Assembly: GCF_900185715.1 (NCBI RefSeq)
Contig: NZ_FYAS01000014.1
Span: 150,583 to 214,582 of the forward strand
DNA: 64,000 nucleotides
Direction of reading: 5' to 3'
Source: Allobosea sp. CS1GBMeth4
GTDB taxonomy: Bacteria; Pseudomonadota; Alphaproteobacteria; Rhizobiales; Beijerinckiaceae
Positions 31,777 through 40,601 of the stretch are shown one piece after another; within the stretch, counting starts at the first letter, position 1; each line of letters begins with the position of its first letter. A program made the position numbers and the translations under genes. The notes under the pieces are model-generated. The model saw only the letters and a list, made by a program, of their open reading frames with translations. It was not told the origin of the DNA and ran no database searches.

Positions 31777-32508
31777 ATGATCCGCTTCGAGAACGTCGAG
31801 AAATGGTTCGGGCCGCTGCAGGTGCTGGCCGATGTCTCCGGCGAGGTCCGGCGCGGCGAGGTCAAGGTGCTGGTCGGCCCGTCCGGCTCGGGCAAGTCGA
31901 CCCTGATCCGCACCGTCACGCGGCTCGAGCGCATTCAGGGCGGGCGCGTGCTGGTCGGTGGTGCCGATATCGCGGCCCGCGGCCTCGACATCAACCGGCT
32001 GCGCCAGCGGGTCGGCTTCGTCTTCCAGGCCTATAACCTGTTCCCGCATCTCAGCGCGCTCGGCAACATCACGCTCGGCCTCACCAAGCTGCGCCGCATG
32101 TCCAGGGCGGCGGCGCGCGAGCGCGCCATGGAGGAACTCGCCCGCGTCGGCCTGACCGAGAAGGCGAACGAGATGCCCGGCATGCTGTCGGGCGGGCAGA
32201 GGCAGCGCGTCGCCATCGCCCGCTCGCTGGCGATGGACCCCGAGGTGATGCTCTTCGACGAGCCGACCTCGGCGCTCGACCCCGAAATGGTCGGCGAAGT
32301 GCTCGTGGCGATGAAGCGGCTCGCGGCCGGCGGCATGACCATGATCTGCGTGACCCACGAGATCGGCTTCGCGCGCGAAGTCGCCGACGAGATCTGGTTC
32401 ATGGAAGCCGGCAAGGTGATCGAGCGCGGCAGGCCGGCCGAGCTGGCCAGCGCCTCGGCCCATCCGCGGCTCGCCGGCTTCCTGCACATGGTCGGCCATC
32501 ACCGATAG
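31777..32508 (+). CDS. Amino-acid ABC transporter ATP-binding protein (GlnQ type)
   Basis: The 243-residue ATPase has Walker A 'G-P-S-G-S-G-K-S-T' near residue 35, Q-loop 'F-V-F-Q-A-Y-N-L-F-P-H', signature 'L-S-G-G-Q-R-Q-R', Walker B 'V-M-L-F-D-E-P-T-S-A-L-D-P' and the H-loop 'C-V-T-H-E'. It energises the preceding permease pair and completes the importer. No clear terminator follows it. Confidence 0.95.
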   Translation: MIRFENVEKWFGPLQVLADVSGEVRRGEVKVLVGPSGSGKSTLIRTVTRLERIQGGRVLVGGADIAARGLDINRLRQRVGFVFQAYNLFPHLSALGNITLGLTKLRRMSRAAARERAMEELARVGLTEKANEMPGMLSGGQRQRVAIARSLAMDPEVMLFDEPTSALDPEMVGEVLVAMKRLAAGGMTMICVTHEIGFAREVADEIWFMEAGKVIERGRPAELASASAHPRLAGFLHMVGHHR

Positions 32509-32649
32509 GTCCGGCCGCCCGGCTATTGCCGCCCGAAGGGTAGGCCGGGACGATGCCCACGTCGGTACGGTCTGATGTCGGACTGCATCCTCGCCAGGGC
32601 AGGCCGGGACGAGAGAAGGATCCGGCCACCCGAGGCTGCATCCGCGGGC

Positions 32650-33702
32650 TCAAGTCATGTTGTCGCGCAGGAAGATTTCGATACGGATGCGCTCCTGGTC
32701 GGGCAGGATGGGTTCGCCCGTCGCCTGCGCCATCAGGACGCGCGCGGCCGAGCGCGCCTCATGGCCCGGGTCCTGGTTGATCACGGCGGCGACCGTCCCT
32801 GAGAGAAGGCCGCGCCGCGTCGCCTCGGTCAGCTCATGCGCGATGAAGACGAGCGGCCTGCCGGCGGCCTCGAGCGCCGCGACGATACCCTCGTTGCCGG
32901 CGCCGATATTGTAGAGCCCGATCAGGTCGGGATGGCCCGCGAGGAGCCCGGTCACCGCCGCCTCGTTGCGCTCGCTCCGGTCGCGCCCCTCCAGGGCCGG
33001 CAGCAGGGTCAGCCCGGGATAATCGCCGGAGAGCACTTGCTGGAAGCCGTAGAGCCGCTCGACATGGTCACGCAGCGACATCGAGCCGAGGATGACGCCG
33101 ACCTTGCCGCTGCGGCCGCCGAGGAAGCGGCCCATCAGCGAGGCGCTGGTGCGGCCCGCCGCCGGATTGTCGATGCCGACATAATGGGCGCGGCGGGAGG
33201 TCGGGGCGTCCGAGACCAGGGTGACGACGGGAACGCCGCGCGCGACGAGGTCGTCGATGGCGGCGCGGACCTTGGGATGGTCGAGCGCCACGGTGGCGAC
33301 GCCATGAAAATGCTCGGCGAGACCGGCGAGCCCGCTCGCCAGCGCCTCGGGATCGAAGACGTCGAGCTGCAGGATGTCGACGAAGGCGTTCTGCGGCTCG
33401 AGCCAGTCGCTGATCCGGCGCACCTGCTGCATCAGCCCGGCCATGAAGGCGTTGGTGCTGGAGGGCAGGATGAAGGCGAAGCGGAAGGACTGGCCGCGCG
33501 CCAGCCGCGCCGCGGCGGGATTGGCCCGGTAGTCGAGCTTGGCGATCGCGCGCCTGACGCTCTCGACGGTCTTGGCGCGGACACCTTCGCGCTGGTTCAC
33601 GACGCGGTCGGCCGTGGCGAGCGAGACGCCGGCCTCGCGCGCCACATCCTCCAGCGTCGCCCTCCTGATCGGGGTCCGGATCCGATCCACCTCGTCCTCC
33701 AC
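32650..33702 (-). CDS. LacI-family transcriptional regulator
   Basis: The start is set at a GTG (33702) because AGGAG lies just upstream; ATGs at 33768 and 33741 are also in frame. The 350-residue product has the LacI helix-turn-helix ('A-T-L-E-D-V-A-R-E-A-G-V-S-L-A-T-A-D-R-V-V-N') and a periplasmic-binding-like sugar domain ('G-I-D-N-P-A-A-G-R-T-S-A'). The hinge reads 'N-P-A-A-A-R-L-A'. It ends the ABC/Gfo/ThuA run and probably binds the palindrome at 38780-38801. Confidence 0.92.
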   Translation of the reverse strand: MEDEVDRIRTPIRRATLEDVAREAGVSLATADRVVNQREGVRAKTVESVRRAIAKLDYRANPAAARLARGQSFRFAFILPSSTNAFMAGLMQQVRRISDWLEPQNAFVDILQLDVFDPEALASGLAGLAEHFHGVATVALDHPKVRAAIDDLVARGVPVVTLVSDAPTSRRAHYVGIDNPAAGRTSASLMGRFLGGRSGKVGVILGSMSLRDHVERLYGFQQVLSGDYPGLTLLPALEGRDRSERNEAAVTGLLAGHPDLIGLYNIGAGNEGIVAALEAAGRPLVFIAHELTEATRRGLLSGTVAAVINQDPGHEARSAARVLMAQATGEPILPDQERIRIEIFLRDNMT

Positions 33703-33816
33703 GAACTCTCCTCTCGTCTGCGCCACGGAATCGCCTTGCATCCTGTCTCGCGGCGCAGGCCTTGGCATTGCCGGGCAGCCTGAGTCCAGCCTCCCGGCGG
33801 GACTCGCCGCCGCGCC

Positions 33817-34461
33817 TCAGCGTGCAGCCCAGAGCAGGCCACGCGTCATGATCGAGCGGATCTCCGGCACGTCGAGCTCATAGGCGCGATGGCCGAGCGA
33901 GGAATAGAACACCCGTCCCTCGCCGTAGCGCTTGCGCCAGACCACGGGCATCACCACGCCCTCGATCCAGGGCGCATGCTCGCCGGTGAAGGTCGTGGTC
34001 GCCAGCACTTCGTTGGCCGGGTCGACATGCATGTAGTACTGCTCCGAGCGGTGCTCGAAGCTGGCGATGCCCTGCATCAGCGGATCGTCCGGGCGGGTGA
34101 TGTCGACGGTGTAGTCGATGATCCCTCCGGGATGGGCCACCCACTGGCCACCGCACATGAACTGATAGTCGACGGAGTCGCGGAAGGCGTCGCACATGCC
34201 GCCATGATGGCCGGCGAGGCCGACGCCGCCGGCGACCGCCTCGCACAGGGCGAGCGCCTCCGGCTTCTCGATCTTCGACATCGTGTAGATCGGCACGATC
34301 AGCGAGTAGTTGCGGATCTCGGGATCGAGGAAGGCCGAAGTCGCGGTCTCGACGCGCACGTCGAAGCCTTCCGCCTTCAGCCAGCCCCGGATCATCGAGC
34401 TGCAGAGGTCGGGGTCATGGCCGCTCCAGCCGCCCCAGACGATCAGCGCAGTCCTTGTCAT
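33817..34461 (-). CDS. ThuA-like (trehalose utilisation) family protein
   Basis: The 214-residue protein has 'A-L-I-V-W-G-G-W-S-G-H-D-P', 'G-L-A-G-H-H-G-G-M-C-D-A-F-R', 'P-V-V-W-R-K-R-Y-G-E-G-R-V-F-Y-S-S-L-G-H', the glutamine-amidotransferase-like ThuA fold. ThuA members accompany sugar transporters and Gfo/Idh dehydrogenases and are linked to disaccharide or polyol breakdown, often without a proven reaction. It follows the Gfo/Idh/MocA gene by 12 bases. Confidence 0.9.
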   Translation of the reverse strand: MTRTALIVWGGWSGHDPDLCSSMIRGWLKAEGFDVRVETATSAFLDPEIRNYSLIVPIYTMSKIEKPEALALCEAVAGGVGLAGHHGGMCDAFRDSVDYQFMCGGQWVAHPGGIIDYTVDITRPDDPLMQGIASFEHRSEQYYMHVDPANEVLATTTFTGEHAPWIEGVVMPVVWRKRYGEGRVFYSSLGHRAYELDVPEIRSIMTRGLLWAAR

Positions 34462-34473
34462 GTCGATCCTCGT

Positions 34474-35571
34474 TCAATCCAGAGTGCCGGTGGGCAGGCC
34501 GGGCGGCAGCATGGCCGGCCGCTCGACCGTGGTTGCGAGCGTGACGCGCCGTCCCTCGTCGGAGGCGGTCTGGAAGGCTTCCATCGCTTCGAGCACATGC
34601 AGCGCCAGCGCGCCGCTGGCCCGGTGCGGCCGGCCGGAGATCAGGCCCGCCGCCATGTCGGCGACGCCGATCGAGCGGAACTCGCCCTCGCTGTTGCCGT
34701 GGCTGAGGGTCTGCGCCTGCCAGTCGCCGCCGGCCTTGGCGACCAGGACCTCGCCGCCGAACCGGTTCGGGTCGGGCACGGACAGGCTGCCCTCGGAGCC
34801 GTAGATCTCGATCGGGCGGTGGCTGTGCTTGGGAACGTCGAAGCTCATCGTGATCGAGACGACCGCGCCGCAGACGAATTCGAGCACGCCGGTGACATGG
34901 GTCGCGACCTCGACCGGGATCAGCGTGCCGTTCATCGGCTGGCTGGTGACGAGACGCTCGGCCCTGGGCCGCGTCGCGAAGCCGACGACGGAGGCGATCG
35001 GCCCGAGCAGGTTGACCAGGTCGGTGATGTAATAAGGGCCCATGTCGAGCATCGGGCCGCCGCCGCGCAGATAGTAGAAGCCCGGCGCCGGGTGCCAGCG
35101 CTCATGGCCGGGGCAGCCGAAGAAGGCGTTGCCGGCGACGGCCTTGCCGATGGCCCCGTCGTCGATCAGCTTGCGGGCGGTTTGGTGGCCGCCGCCGAGG
35201 AAGGTGTCGGGCGCGGAGCCGACGCGCAGGCCCTGCTCCTGCGCGAGATCCATGACCTTGCGCGCCTCGGCGACATTGACGCCGAGCGGCTTCTCGGAGT
35301 GGACGTGCTTGCCGGCCCGCAGCGCCGCGAGGCTGACATCGGTATGGGCGAGGGGCACGGTCAGGTTGACGACGATCTCGACGTCGTCGCGCTTGAGCAG
35401 CTGGTCGACCCGCATCGCCGGCACGCCGAACTCGGCGCCGCGCGCTTCGGCCGGGGCGGTGCGCATGTCGGCGACGGCGCGCAATTCGATGGTCGAGAAC
35501 TGCTGCATCGCCGTCATGTATTTCGTCGAGATGTTGCCGCATCCGATGATGCCGACGCCGATCTTTCGCAT
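34474..35571 (-). CDS. Gfo/Idh/MocA-family oxidoreductase
   Basis: The 365-residue protein has the N-terminal NAD(P) fold 'V-G-I-I-G-C-G-N-I-S' and the catalytic-Lys motif 'H-V-H-S-E-K-P-L-G-V-N' near residue 93, then the alpha/beta substrate domain. Members oxidise or reduce sugars and inositols. It lies directly after the permease genes and before the ThuA gene, so its substrate is probably the sugar or cyclitol the ABC system brings in. Confidence 0.93.
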   Translation of the reverse strand: MRKIGVGIIGCGNISTKYMTAMQQFSTIELRAVADMRTAPAEARGAEFGVPAMRVDQLLKRDDVEIVVNLTVPLAHTDVSLAALRAGKHVHSEKPLGVNVAEARKVMDLAQEQGLRVGSAPDTFLGGGHQTARKLIDDGAIGKAVAGNAFFGCPGHERWHPAPGFYYLRGGGPMLDMGPYYITDLVNLLGPIASVVGFATRPRAERLVTSQPMNGTLIPVEVATHVTGVLEFVCGAVVSITMSFDVPKHSHRPIEIYGSEGSLSVPDPNRFGGEVLVAKAGGDWQAQTLSHGNSEGEFRSIGVADMAAGLISGRPHRASGALALHVLEAMEAFQTASDEGRRVTLATTVERPAMLPPGLPTGTLD

Positions 35572-35604
35572 GGGACGCTCCTTGATAGCCGGATGGGCAG
35601 CCGC

Positions 35605-36465
35605 TCAGCCTTTCACCGCGCCGGCGGTCAGGCCGGCGACGATGTGCTTCTGGGCGAAGAGGAAGAGGATGATGGTGGGCAGGATGGTGAGGGTGATGAA
35701 GGCCAGCACCAGGTGCCACTCGGTCGAGTACTCGCCCTGGTAGACCATGATGCCGAGCGGCCAGGGATAGAGGCTGTCGCTGTTCAGCATCACCAGCGGG
35801 ATCAGATAGGCGTTCCAGCTGTGCACGAAGGTGATGGTGCCGACCGTCGCCAGGATCGGGCGCGACAGCGGCAGCGTCACGTAGCGGAAGAACTTGGGAT
35901 AGGAGCAGCCGTCGACGAGGGCGGCCTCCAGCAGCTCGGTCGGCAGGTCCTTGAAGAAGCGCCGCAGCAGGAGGATGCTCATCGCCAGCGCGAAGGCGAC
36001 CTGGGGCAGGACGACGCCGAGATGGCTGTCGAGCAGGCCGAGATCGCGCACCTTGATGAACATCGGGAGGATCGCGGTGGCGGCCGGGAAGAGCAGGCCC
36101 ATCGTCAGGTAGTTCAGCAGCATGTCGCGCCCGAAGAAGTGCAGATGGGCGAAGACGAAGGCGGCCATGGCGGCGCAGATCAGCGTCAGCAGCACGGTCA
36201 GCGTGGCGATGGCGAAGGAGTTGCCGAGGAGCTGCCAGTAACGCCGCGAGAGCAGGATGTCGGCGTAGTTGCTCCACTCCCAGACGCTCGGCAGCCCGAA
36301 CGGGTTGACGCGCAGTTCGCCGAGCGATTTGAAGCCGCCGAGGACCGTGGCGATGAGCGGCGTCATCACGAACAGGACGATGGCGGCGAGATAGAGCGCC
36401 TTGCCGATCGCGACGGCGCCGAAGCCGTCATCGCTGAAGGTGGCGGTGGAGGCGGGCTCACTCAT
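35605..36465 (-). CDS. Carbohydrate ABC transporter permease (MalG/UgpE type)
   Basis: The 286-residue permease has about six helices and the EAA loop 'E-L-L-E-A-A-L-V-D-G-C-S-Y-P-K-F-F-R-Y-V-T-L-P-L-S-R-P'. The C-terminal 'A-G-L-T-A-G-A-V-K-G' is typical of the CUT1 subfamily. Its start overlaps the partner permease end by eight bases. Confidence 0.93.
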   Translation of the reverse strand: MSEPASTATFSDDGFGAVAIGKALYLAAIVLFVMTPLIATVLGGFKSLGELRVNPFGLPSVWEWSNYADILLSRRYWQLLGNSFAIATLTVLLTLICAAMAAFVFAHLHFFGRDMLLNYLTMGLLFPAATAILPMFIKVRDLGLLDSHLGVVLPQVAFALAMSILLLRRFFKDLPTELLEAALVDGCSYPKFFRYVTLPLSRPILATVGTITFVHSWNAYLIPLVMLNSDSLYPWPLGIMVYQGEYSTEWHLVLAFITLTILPTIILFLFAQKHIVAGLTAGAVKG

Positions 36466-37348
36466 CGCGCATGATCCAGCGCTTGTAGGTGAAGGCGAAG
36501 ACCACGCAGATCAGGAACAGGATGACGCCGACGGCGCTGCCGAAGCCGACGCGCATGCGCGTGATCCCGAAGGTGTAGAGGAAGCTCACCATGGTGTGCG
36601 ACGAGTCCGAGGGGCCGCCGCGCGTCAGCGGCATCACCAGGTCGAAGAGCTGCAGCGAGCCGACGATGGCGAAGAAGACCGAGAGGCGGATGGTCGGCGC
36701 CAGGGCCGGGATGACCACATAGCGCAGGCTCTGCCAGCGGCTGGCGCCGTCGATCCTGGCGGCCTCCAGCATGGAGCGGTCGATGGTCTGCAGCGCCGCG
36801 ATGAACAGCATCATGTGGAAGCCGAAATACTTCCAGACCACGACGACGAGGATGGCGGCGAAAGCCGTCTGCGGACTGGCGAGGAGATGCGGCGCTTCGG
36901 CTCCGAAGCTCTTGTAGAGCGCGGCCAGGAGACCGTAATCGCCGTCATAGACGAAGCTGAAGATCAGGCCGGTGGCGATCTCCGCCAGGATATAGGGCAG
37001 GAAGAACACCATCCGCAGCGCCACCGCGCCGCGGAAGCGGTCGGCCAGGATGATCGCCAGCGAGAGCGCCAGCGGCAGCTGGATCAGCAGCGAGACGGCG
37101 ATGATCAGCAGGTTGTTCTTGAAGGCTGTGCCGAAGGCGCGGTTGTCGAAGACGAAGCGGTAGTTGTCGAGGCCGATCCAGTTGGTCGGCGCACCGAAGC
37201 CGTTCCAGTTGAAGCCCGAATACCAGGCGGCCTCGCCGACCGGCAGCACGACGAACAGCGTGAACAGCAGCAGCGCCGGCGGCAGGAACAGCAGGATGGT
37301 CGAGAGCTTGCCGACATCGGCGACTCTGCGTCCGGCGAGAGCAGCCAT
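36458..37348 (-). CDS. Carbohydrate ABC transporter permease (MalF/UgpA type)
   Basis: The ATG at 37348, five bases after GAGGT, is preferred over an in-frame GTG at 37354 and gives 296 residues. Helices start at 'I-L-L-F-L-P-P-A-L-L-L-F-T-L-F'. The EAA loop reads 'E-A-A-R-I-D-G-A-S-R-W-Q-S-L-R-Y-V-V-I-P-A-L'. It pairs with the downstream MalG-type permease and the binding protein upstream. Confidence 0.93.
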   Translation of the reverse strand: MAALAGRRVADVGKLSTILLFLPPALLLFTLFVVLPVGEAAWYSGFNWNGFGAPTNWIGLDNYRFVFDNRAFGTAFKNNLLIIAVSLLIQLPLALSLAIILADRFRGAVALRMVFFLPYILAEIATGLIFSFVYDGDYGLLAALYKSFGAEAPHLLASPQTAFAAILVVVVWKYFGFHMMLFIAALQTIDRSMLEAARIDGASRWQSLRYVVIPALAPTIRLSVFFAIVGSLQLFDLVMPLTRGGPSDSSHTMVSFLYTFGITRMRVGFGSAVGVILFLICVVFAFTYKRWIMRDE

Positions 37349-37459
37349 GATCACCTCGCGCGATGACGGGATGGCAGGGGAGGTCGGTCGGCGGCGGGAG
37401 ACCGCCGCCTGATGATCCGATCGGCCGGGAATCTGCCTAACGGGTCGTCGTTGTTTGCG

Positions 37460-38719
37460 TCAGTTACCCTGGCGGAACGCGTCCTGGATCGCCTTGGCCG
37501 CCTGTTTCGGCGTCATCGTGCCGGCGGCGATCTCGGTGGTGGCATCATTGACGACGCGGCCGACGGAGGGGCCGAGATCCTGGTCGTAGAAGTTCTGGTG
37601 ATAGGTCGAGTTGGCGATGTTCTGGGCGATGTTGCGCATGAAGGCGCTGCCGAGGCCGGCTTCGGCGCCCTTGTAGACCGGCACGATGAAGTTGCCGGCG
37701 GCGAGGCGCTTCTGCGGCTCGGCGCTGACGAAGTGCTTCAGGAAGGCGACCGCCTCCTTCGGCGCGCCCTTGGTGACGAGCCAGCCATTGATGCCGCCCA
37801 GCGTATCGCTCGGCAGACCCTTGCCGCCGGGAACGCTCGGGAAGCTGATCCAGGCGAGCTTGTCGTCCGGCACGCCCGTCTTGTCGACCGCGAAGACCTT
37901 CTGGGTGTGGTAGAAACTGGAGATGGCGAGCAGCATCGCCGCCTTGCCGTCGCCGAAATGGCCGATGGCCTGCTGGCTCTTGAAGCCGAGAAATCCGTTC
38001 TGGAAGGGCTGGAGATCGACGAGCTGCTTGAACAGCTCGCCCGACTTCTGGAAGGTCTCGCCCTCGAAGCCGCCATCCTGCCCCTTGAGTGCCGCCTGCA
38101 TCGCCGCCTTGCCGCCGAGGCGCACGGCCAGGTGGGTCCAGTAGAAATGCACCGGCCATTTGTCGGCGCCGCCGACCGCGAGCGGCGTGATGCCGGCGGC
38201 CTTGAGCTTCTTCACCGCATCGAGGAAGTCGTCATAGCGCACGATCTTGCCGGCATCGACGCCGGCCTTCGCCAGCAGGTCCTTGTTCGCCATGAAGCCG
38301 ACCTGCGAGACGCCGTAGGGCACGCCATAGATCTTGCCGTCGAGCGTGAAGGCGTCGACCGCGCTCCCGGACAGATTGTCCTTGTATCCCTGCATGGCCG
38401 CGGTGACGTCCTCGAGGACGCCGGCCTCGACCTGCGACTTCAGCACGCCGCCAGCCCAGCTGTAGATGATATGCGGCCGATCCCTGGACTGCAGCAGCGT
38501 CGGCGCCTTGGCCTTGTAGGCCTCGTTCTCGAGATACTGCATCTCGACTTTCACGCCTGGGGTCTTCGCCTCGAACTCGCGGGCAACCTCCTCCCAGATC
38601 TTCACCACGACAGGGTTGGCCTCGATGTGCAGCCATTTGACCGTGGTCTGGGCGAGGGCGCCGCCGCCGGTGAAGGCAAGCGCGGCAATGCCGGCGAGCA
38701 GGCGCTTGAAACGAGCCAT
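37460..38719 (-). CDS. Carbohydrate ABC transporter extracellular substrate-binding protein (family 1)
   Basis: The ATG at 38719 follows AGGAGG closely and starts a signal peptide (MARFKRLLAGIAALAFTGGG, cleavage after A-L-A). The 419-residue mature-type sequence 'V-K-W-L-H-I-E-A-N-P-V-V-V-K-I-W-E-E-V-A-R-E-F-E' is a family-1 (maltose/glycerol-3-phosphate-type) receptor. It is the first gene of the unit and faces the SDR gene across a candidate operator. No MsmK/UgpC ATPase is encoded nearby. Confidence 0.93.
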   Translation of the reverse strand: MARFKRLLAGIAALAFTGGGALAQTTVKWLHIEANPVVVKIWEEVAREFEAKTPGVKVEMQYLENEAYKAKAPTLLQSRDRPHIIYSWAGGVLKSQVEAGVLEDVTAAMQGYKDNLSGSAVDAFTLDGKIYGVPYGVSQVGFMANKDLLAKAGVDAGKIVRYDDFLDAVKKLKAAGITPLAVGGADKWPVHFYWTHLAVRLGGKAAMQAALKGQDGGFEGETFQKSGELFKQLVDLQPFQNGFLGFKSQQAIGHFGDGKAAMLLAISSFYHTQKVFAVDKTGVPDDKLAWISFPSVPGGKGLPSDTLGGINGWLVTKGAPKEAVAFLKHFVSAEPQKRLAAGNFIVPVYKGAEAGLGSAFMRNIAQNIANSTYHQNFYDQDLGPSVGRVVNDATTEIAAGTMTPKQAAKAIQDAFRQGN

Positions 38720-38779
38720 GGCTTCCTCCTGGGGTTCGGCCTCTGGCGGGCCGTCGTTTGCGGAGACCGTAACCTCAGG

Positions 38780-38801
38780 ATTTGAGGTGCGCAACTCAAA
38801 T
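38780..38801. promoter_or_regulatory. Candidate LacI-type operator between binding-protein and SDR genes
   Basis: ATTTGAG (38780-38786) and CTCAAAT (38795-38801) are perfect inverted arms. The eight bases between include the symmetrical TGCGCA with the central CG typical of LacI-family sites. Position between divergent genes of the locus supports joint control by the regulator at 32650-33702. Confidence 0.72.
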
Positions 38802-38865
38802 GCTGATGCTATTCGAATCCCTGGAACTCCGCGATACGTGCGCGGCAGAGATGAAGGAGGCGGTC

Positions 38866-39627
38866 TTGGCGGGTGCGATTTATCCCGATCTCGCGGGCAA
38901 GGTGGTGCTGGTCACGGGTGGCGGTTCGGGGATCGGCGAAGCGATCGTCCGGGCTTTCGCCGGGCAGGGCTCGAAGGTCGGCTTCATCGACCTGAAGGAA
39001 GACGAGTCCCGAGCCACCGCGGCAGATCTCGCCGCCGGCGGGGCGAGCGTGCATTTCGAGCGTGCGGACCTGACCGACATCGCCGCGCTGCGCCAGGCGA
39101 TCGCCGCGATCCGCACGGCGCTCGGCCCGGTCGACATCCTGATCAACAACGCCGCGCACGACCAGCGCCATGACGCGCTGGAGATCACGCCCGAATACTG
39201 GGACGAGCGCATGGCGGTGAACCTGAAGCACCAGTTCTTCGCGGCGCAGGCGGTGCTGCCCGACATGATCGCGCGGAAAGGCGGCGCGATCGTCAATTTC
39301 GGCTCGACCTCCTGGATGATCGGCCAGGGCGGGATGCCGGCCTATACCGCGGCCAAGTCGGCCGTGCTCGGGCTGACGCGCTCGCTGGCGCGAGATTTCG
39401 GCGTGCACAACATCCGGGTCAACGCGATCGCGCCGGGCTGGATCATGACGCCGCGCCAGATCGAGCTGTGGCTCACGCCGGAAAGCGAGGCTGAATTGAT
39501 GCGCCGGCAATGCCTGAAGCGGCGGCTGGTGCCCGAGGACATCGCCCGCGCGACGCTGTTCTTCGCGTCGGAGGAAGCGGGAGCCTGCACCAACCAGCAC
39601 TACGTCGTCGACGGCGGCTGGGTTTGA
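38866..39627 (+). CDS. Short-chain dehydrogenase/reductase (SDR)
   Basis: The start is taken as TTG at 38866 because AAGGAGG sits five bases before it and the 253-residue length is then standard; an ATG at 38851 is the alternative. Motifs are 'V-T-G-G-G-S-G-I-G-E-A', 'I-N-N-A-A', catalytic Ser in 'F-G-S-T-S-W-M', 'Y-T-A-A-K' and 'D-G-G-W-V'. It probably oxidises a sugar or sugar acid (glucose or galactose dehydrogenase-like) taken up by the divergent ABC system. Confidence 0.9.
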   Translation: MAGAIYPDLAGKVVLVTGGGSGIGEAIVRAFAGQGSKVGFIDLKEDESRATAADLAAGGASVHFERADLTDIAALRQAIAAIRTALGPVDILINNAAHDQRHDALEITPEYWDERMAVNLKHQFFAAQAVLPDMIARKGGAIVNFGSTSWMIGQGGMPAYTAAKSAVLGLTRSLARDFGVHNIRVNAIAPGWIMTPRQIELWLTPESEAELMRRQCLKRRLVPEDIARATLFFASEEAGACTNQHYVVDGGWV

Positions 39628-39942
39628 ATTCGGGCATTCCGCCGGAGCGGCCCGCCGCCGCGACCGGCGGTCTTCCTTGCGAGGAACGCTCATAAGCGCC
39701 GCTGGGCGAAGCGTGAGCGCAGGACGGCATGGCTGCGGTCCCCGGACATGCGGCGGCCCAGCATCAGGCGGAGCCTGACCGGTGCGCCGGGCCGGGAGCG
39801 GAACCTGCGCGATTGCCTGAAAGCGGACGCGGACCTTCTCCGGTCGGAGACGAGCATCGCGAACGGCACGAACGGACTGAGCTGTTGCGACGCACTTCCT
39901 CTGCGGCGCATCCGGCGCTATGCAGGGAGCGGGGGAGCATTC
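39628..39942. other. Intergenic stretch before the small Cys/His-rich membrane protein
   Basis: About 315 GC-rich bases. I looked for a cobalamin or other riboswitch and a clear promoter and see neither. An upstream frame is open into it but lacks protein-like composition. Confidence 0.4.
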
Positions 39943-40335
39943 GTGTCGCACAGGCCCAAGCCGCGCTGGAGATCATGGACCGCGATGCTCGCGGCCTATC
40001 TGCTCGTGGCTCAGGCGCTGTTCGCCGGCTTCGCGGCCGGCGCCTATGCGAACGGTCTCTCGCTCGACCGGACGCTGGCGCTGTCGCACTGCGCACCGGG
40101 CGGCGATATTCCGGGCGGTGGCGATCATGACAGGTCGCAGGCGCATGCCGGCATGAGCTGCTGCACCGCCGGCTGCCCGATGCTGACCGGAGCCGATCCG
40201 GCGCTGCCGGATTTCCAGGTCCTGCCGCTGCGGCCGGCCGACCGGGTCGCCTTCTCCCGCAGGCTCGACCGGCCGGTCGGCTTCCTCTCCGGCCATTCGC
40301 CGGGCAATCCGCGCGCGCCGCCCGCGGGCATCTGA
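39943..40335 (+). CDS. Small Cys/His-rich membrane protein, DUF2946-like
   Basis: A GTG at 39943 preceded by GGGGGAG gives 130 residues. One N-terminal membrane helix or signal ('A-M-L-A-A-Y-L-L-V-A-Q-A-L-F-A-G-F') is followed by a short periplasmic-type part with 'H-C-A-P', several His, and 'M-S-C-C-T-A-G-C-P-M'. This resembles DUF2946-type proteins found near copper, iron or cobalamin uptake genes. The clustered Cys, His and Met suggest metal binding. It lies upstream of an iron-complex ABC importer on the same strand. Confidence 0.65.
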   Translation: MSHRPKPRWRSWTAMLAAYLLVAQALFAGFAAGAYANGLSLDRTLALSHCAPGGDIPGGGDHDRSQAHAGMSCCTAGCPMLTGADPALPDFQVLPLRPADRVAFSRRLDRPVGFLSGHSPGNPRAPPAGI

Positions 40336-40461
40336 GCCGCCGTCCGGCGCCTGCCGGCGTCCGCGACGGCTGATTCAGCCTGCCGCTGGCTGTCGTGACG
40401 GGCCCGGACCCGCCCGACGCCATGGCGGCGCGGATTCCGACACCATGCCCTTCCCTGCCTC

Positions 40462-40512
40462 GCCCGCCGCGCGGGCTCGCTCGCGCTCGTCGCGCTCCGC
40501 TGCGCGGCGGGC
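40462..40512 (+). repeat. GC-rich inverted repeat upstream of the iron-complex receptor gene
   Basis: GCCCGCCGCGC (40462-40472) and GCGCGGCGGGC (40502-40512) are perfect 11-base arms around a 29-base loop. It lies 90-140 bases before the receptor gene and could end the upstream transcript or shape the leader. Confidence 0.45.
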
Positions 40513-40601
40513 CGTCGCCAGCGCCGCGGCGCGCGGCGCGCCTTTCAGGCCGGCCGGCGCCAGCCGCGGCCGTTTCCCGCCATCATTTCACGGAGACCAC
40601 C

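Noticed and set aside
32542..32612. Direct repeat AGGCCGGGACGA (32542-32553 and 32601-32612) after the amino-acid ABC ATPase
   Set aside because: Short, GC-rich and only two copies; no link to a regulator or element could be made.
33889..36474. 861-residue open frame on the plus strand
   Set aside because: Antisense to ThuA, Gfo/Idh/MocA and permease genes whose own frames carry clear family motifs.
39628..39942. Possible cobalamin or other riboswitch before the iron-complex transport genes
   Set aside because: I looked for the conserved B12-box core and found nothing close; no other known aptamer pattern was evident.
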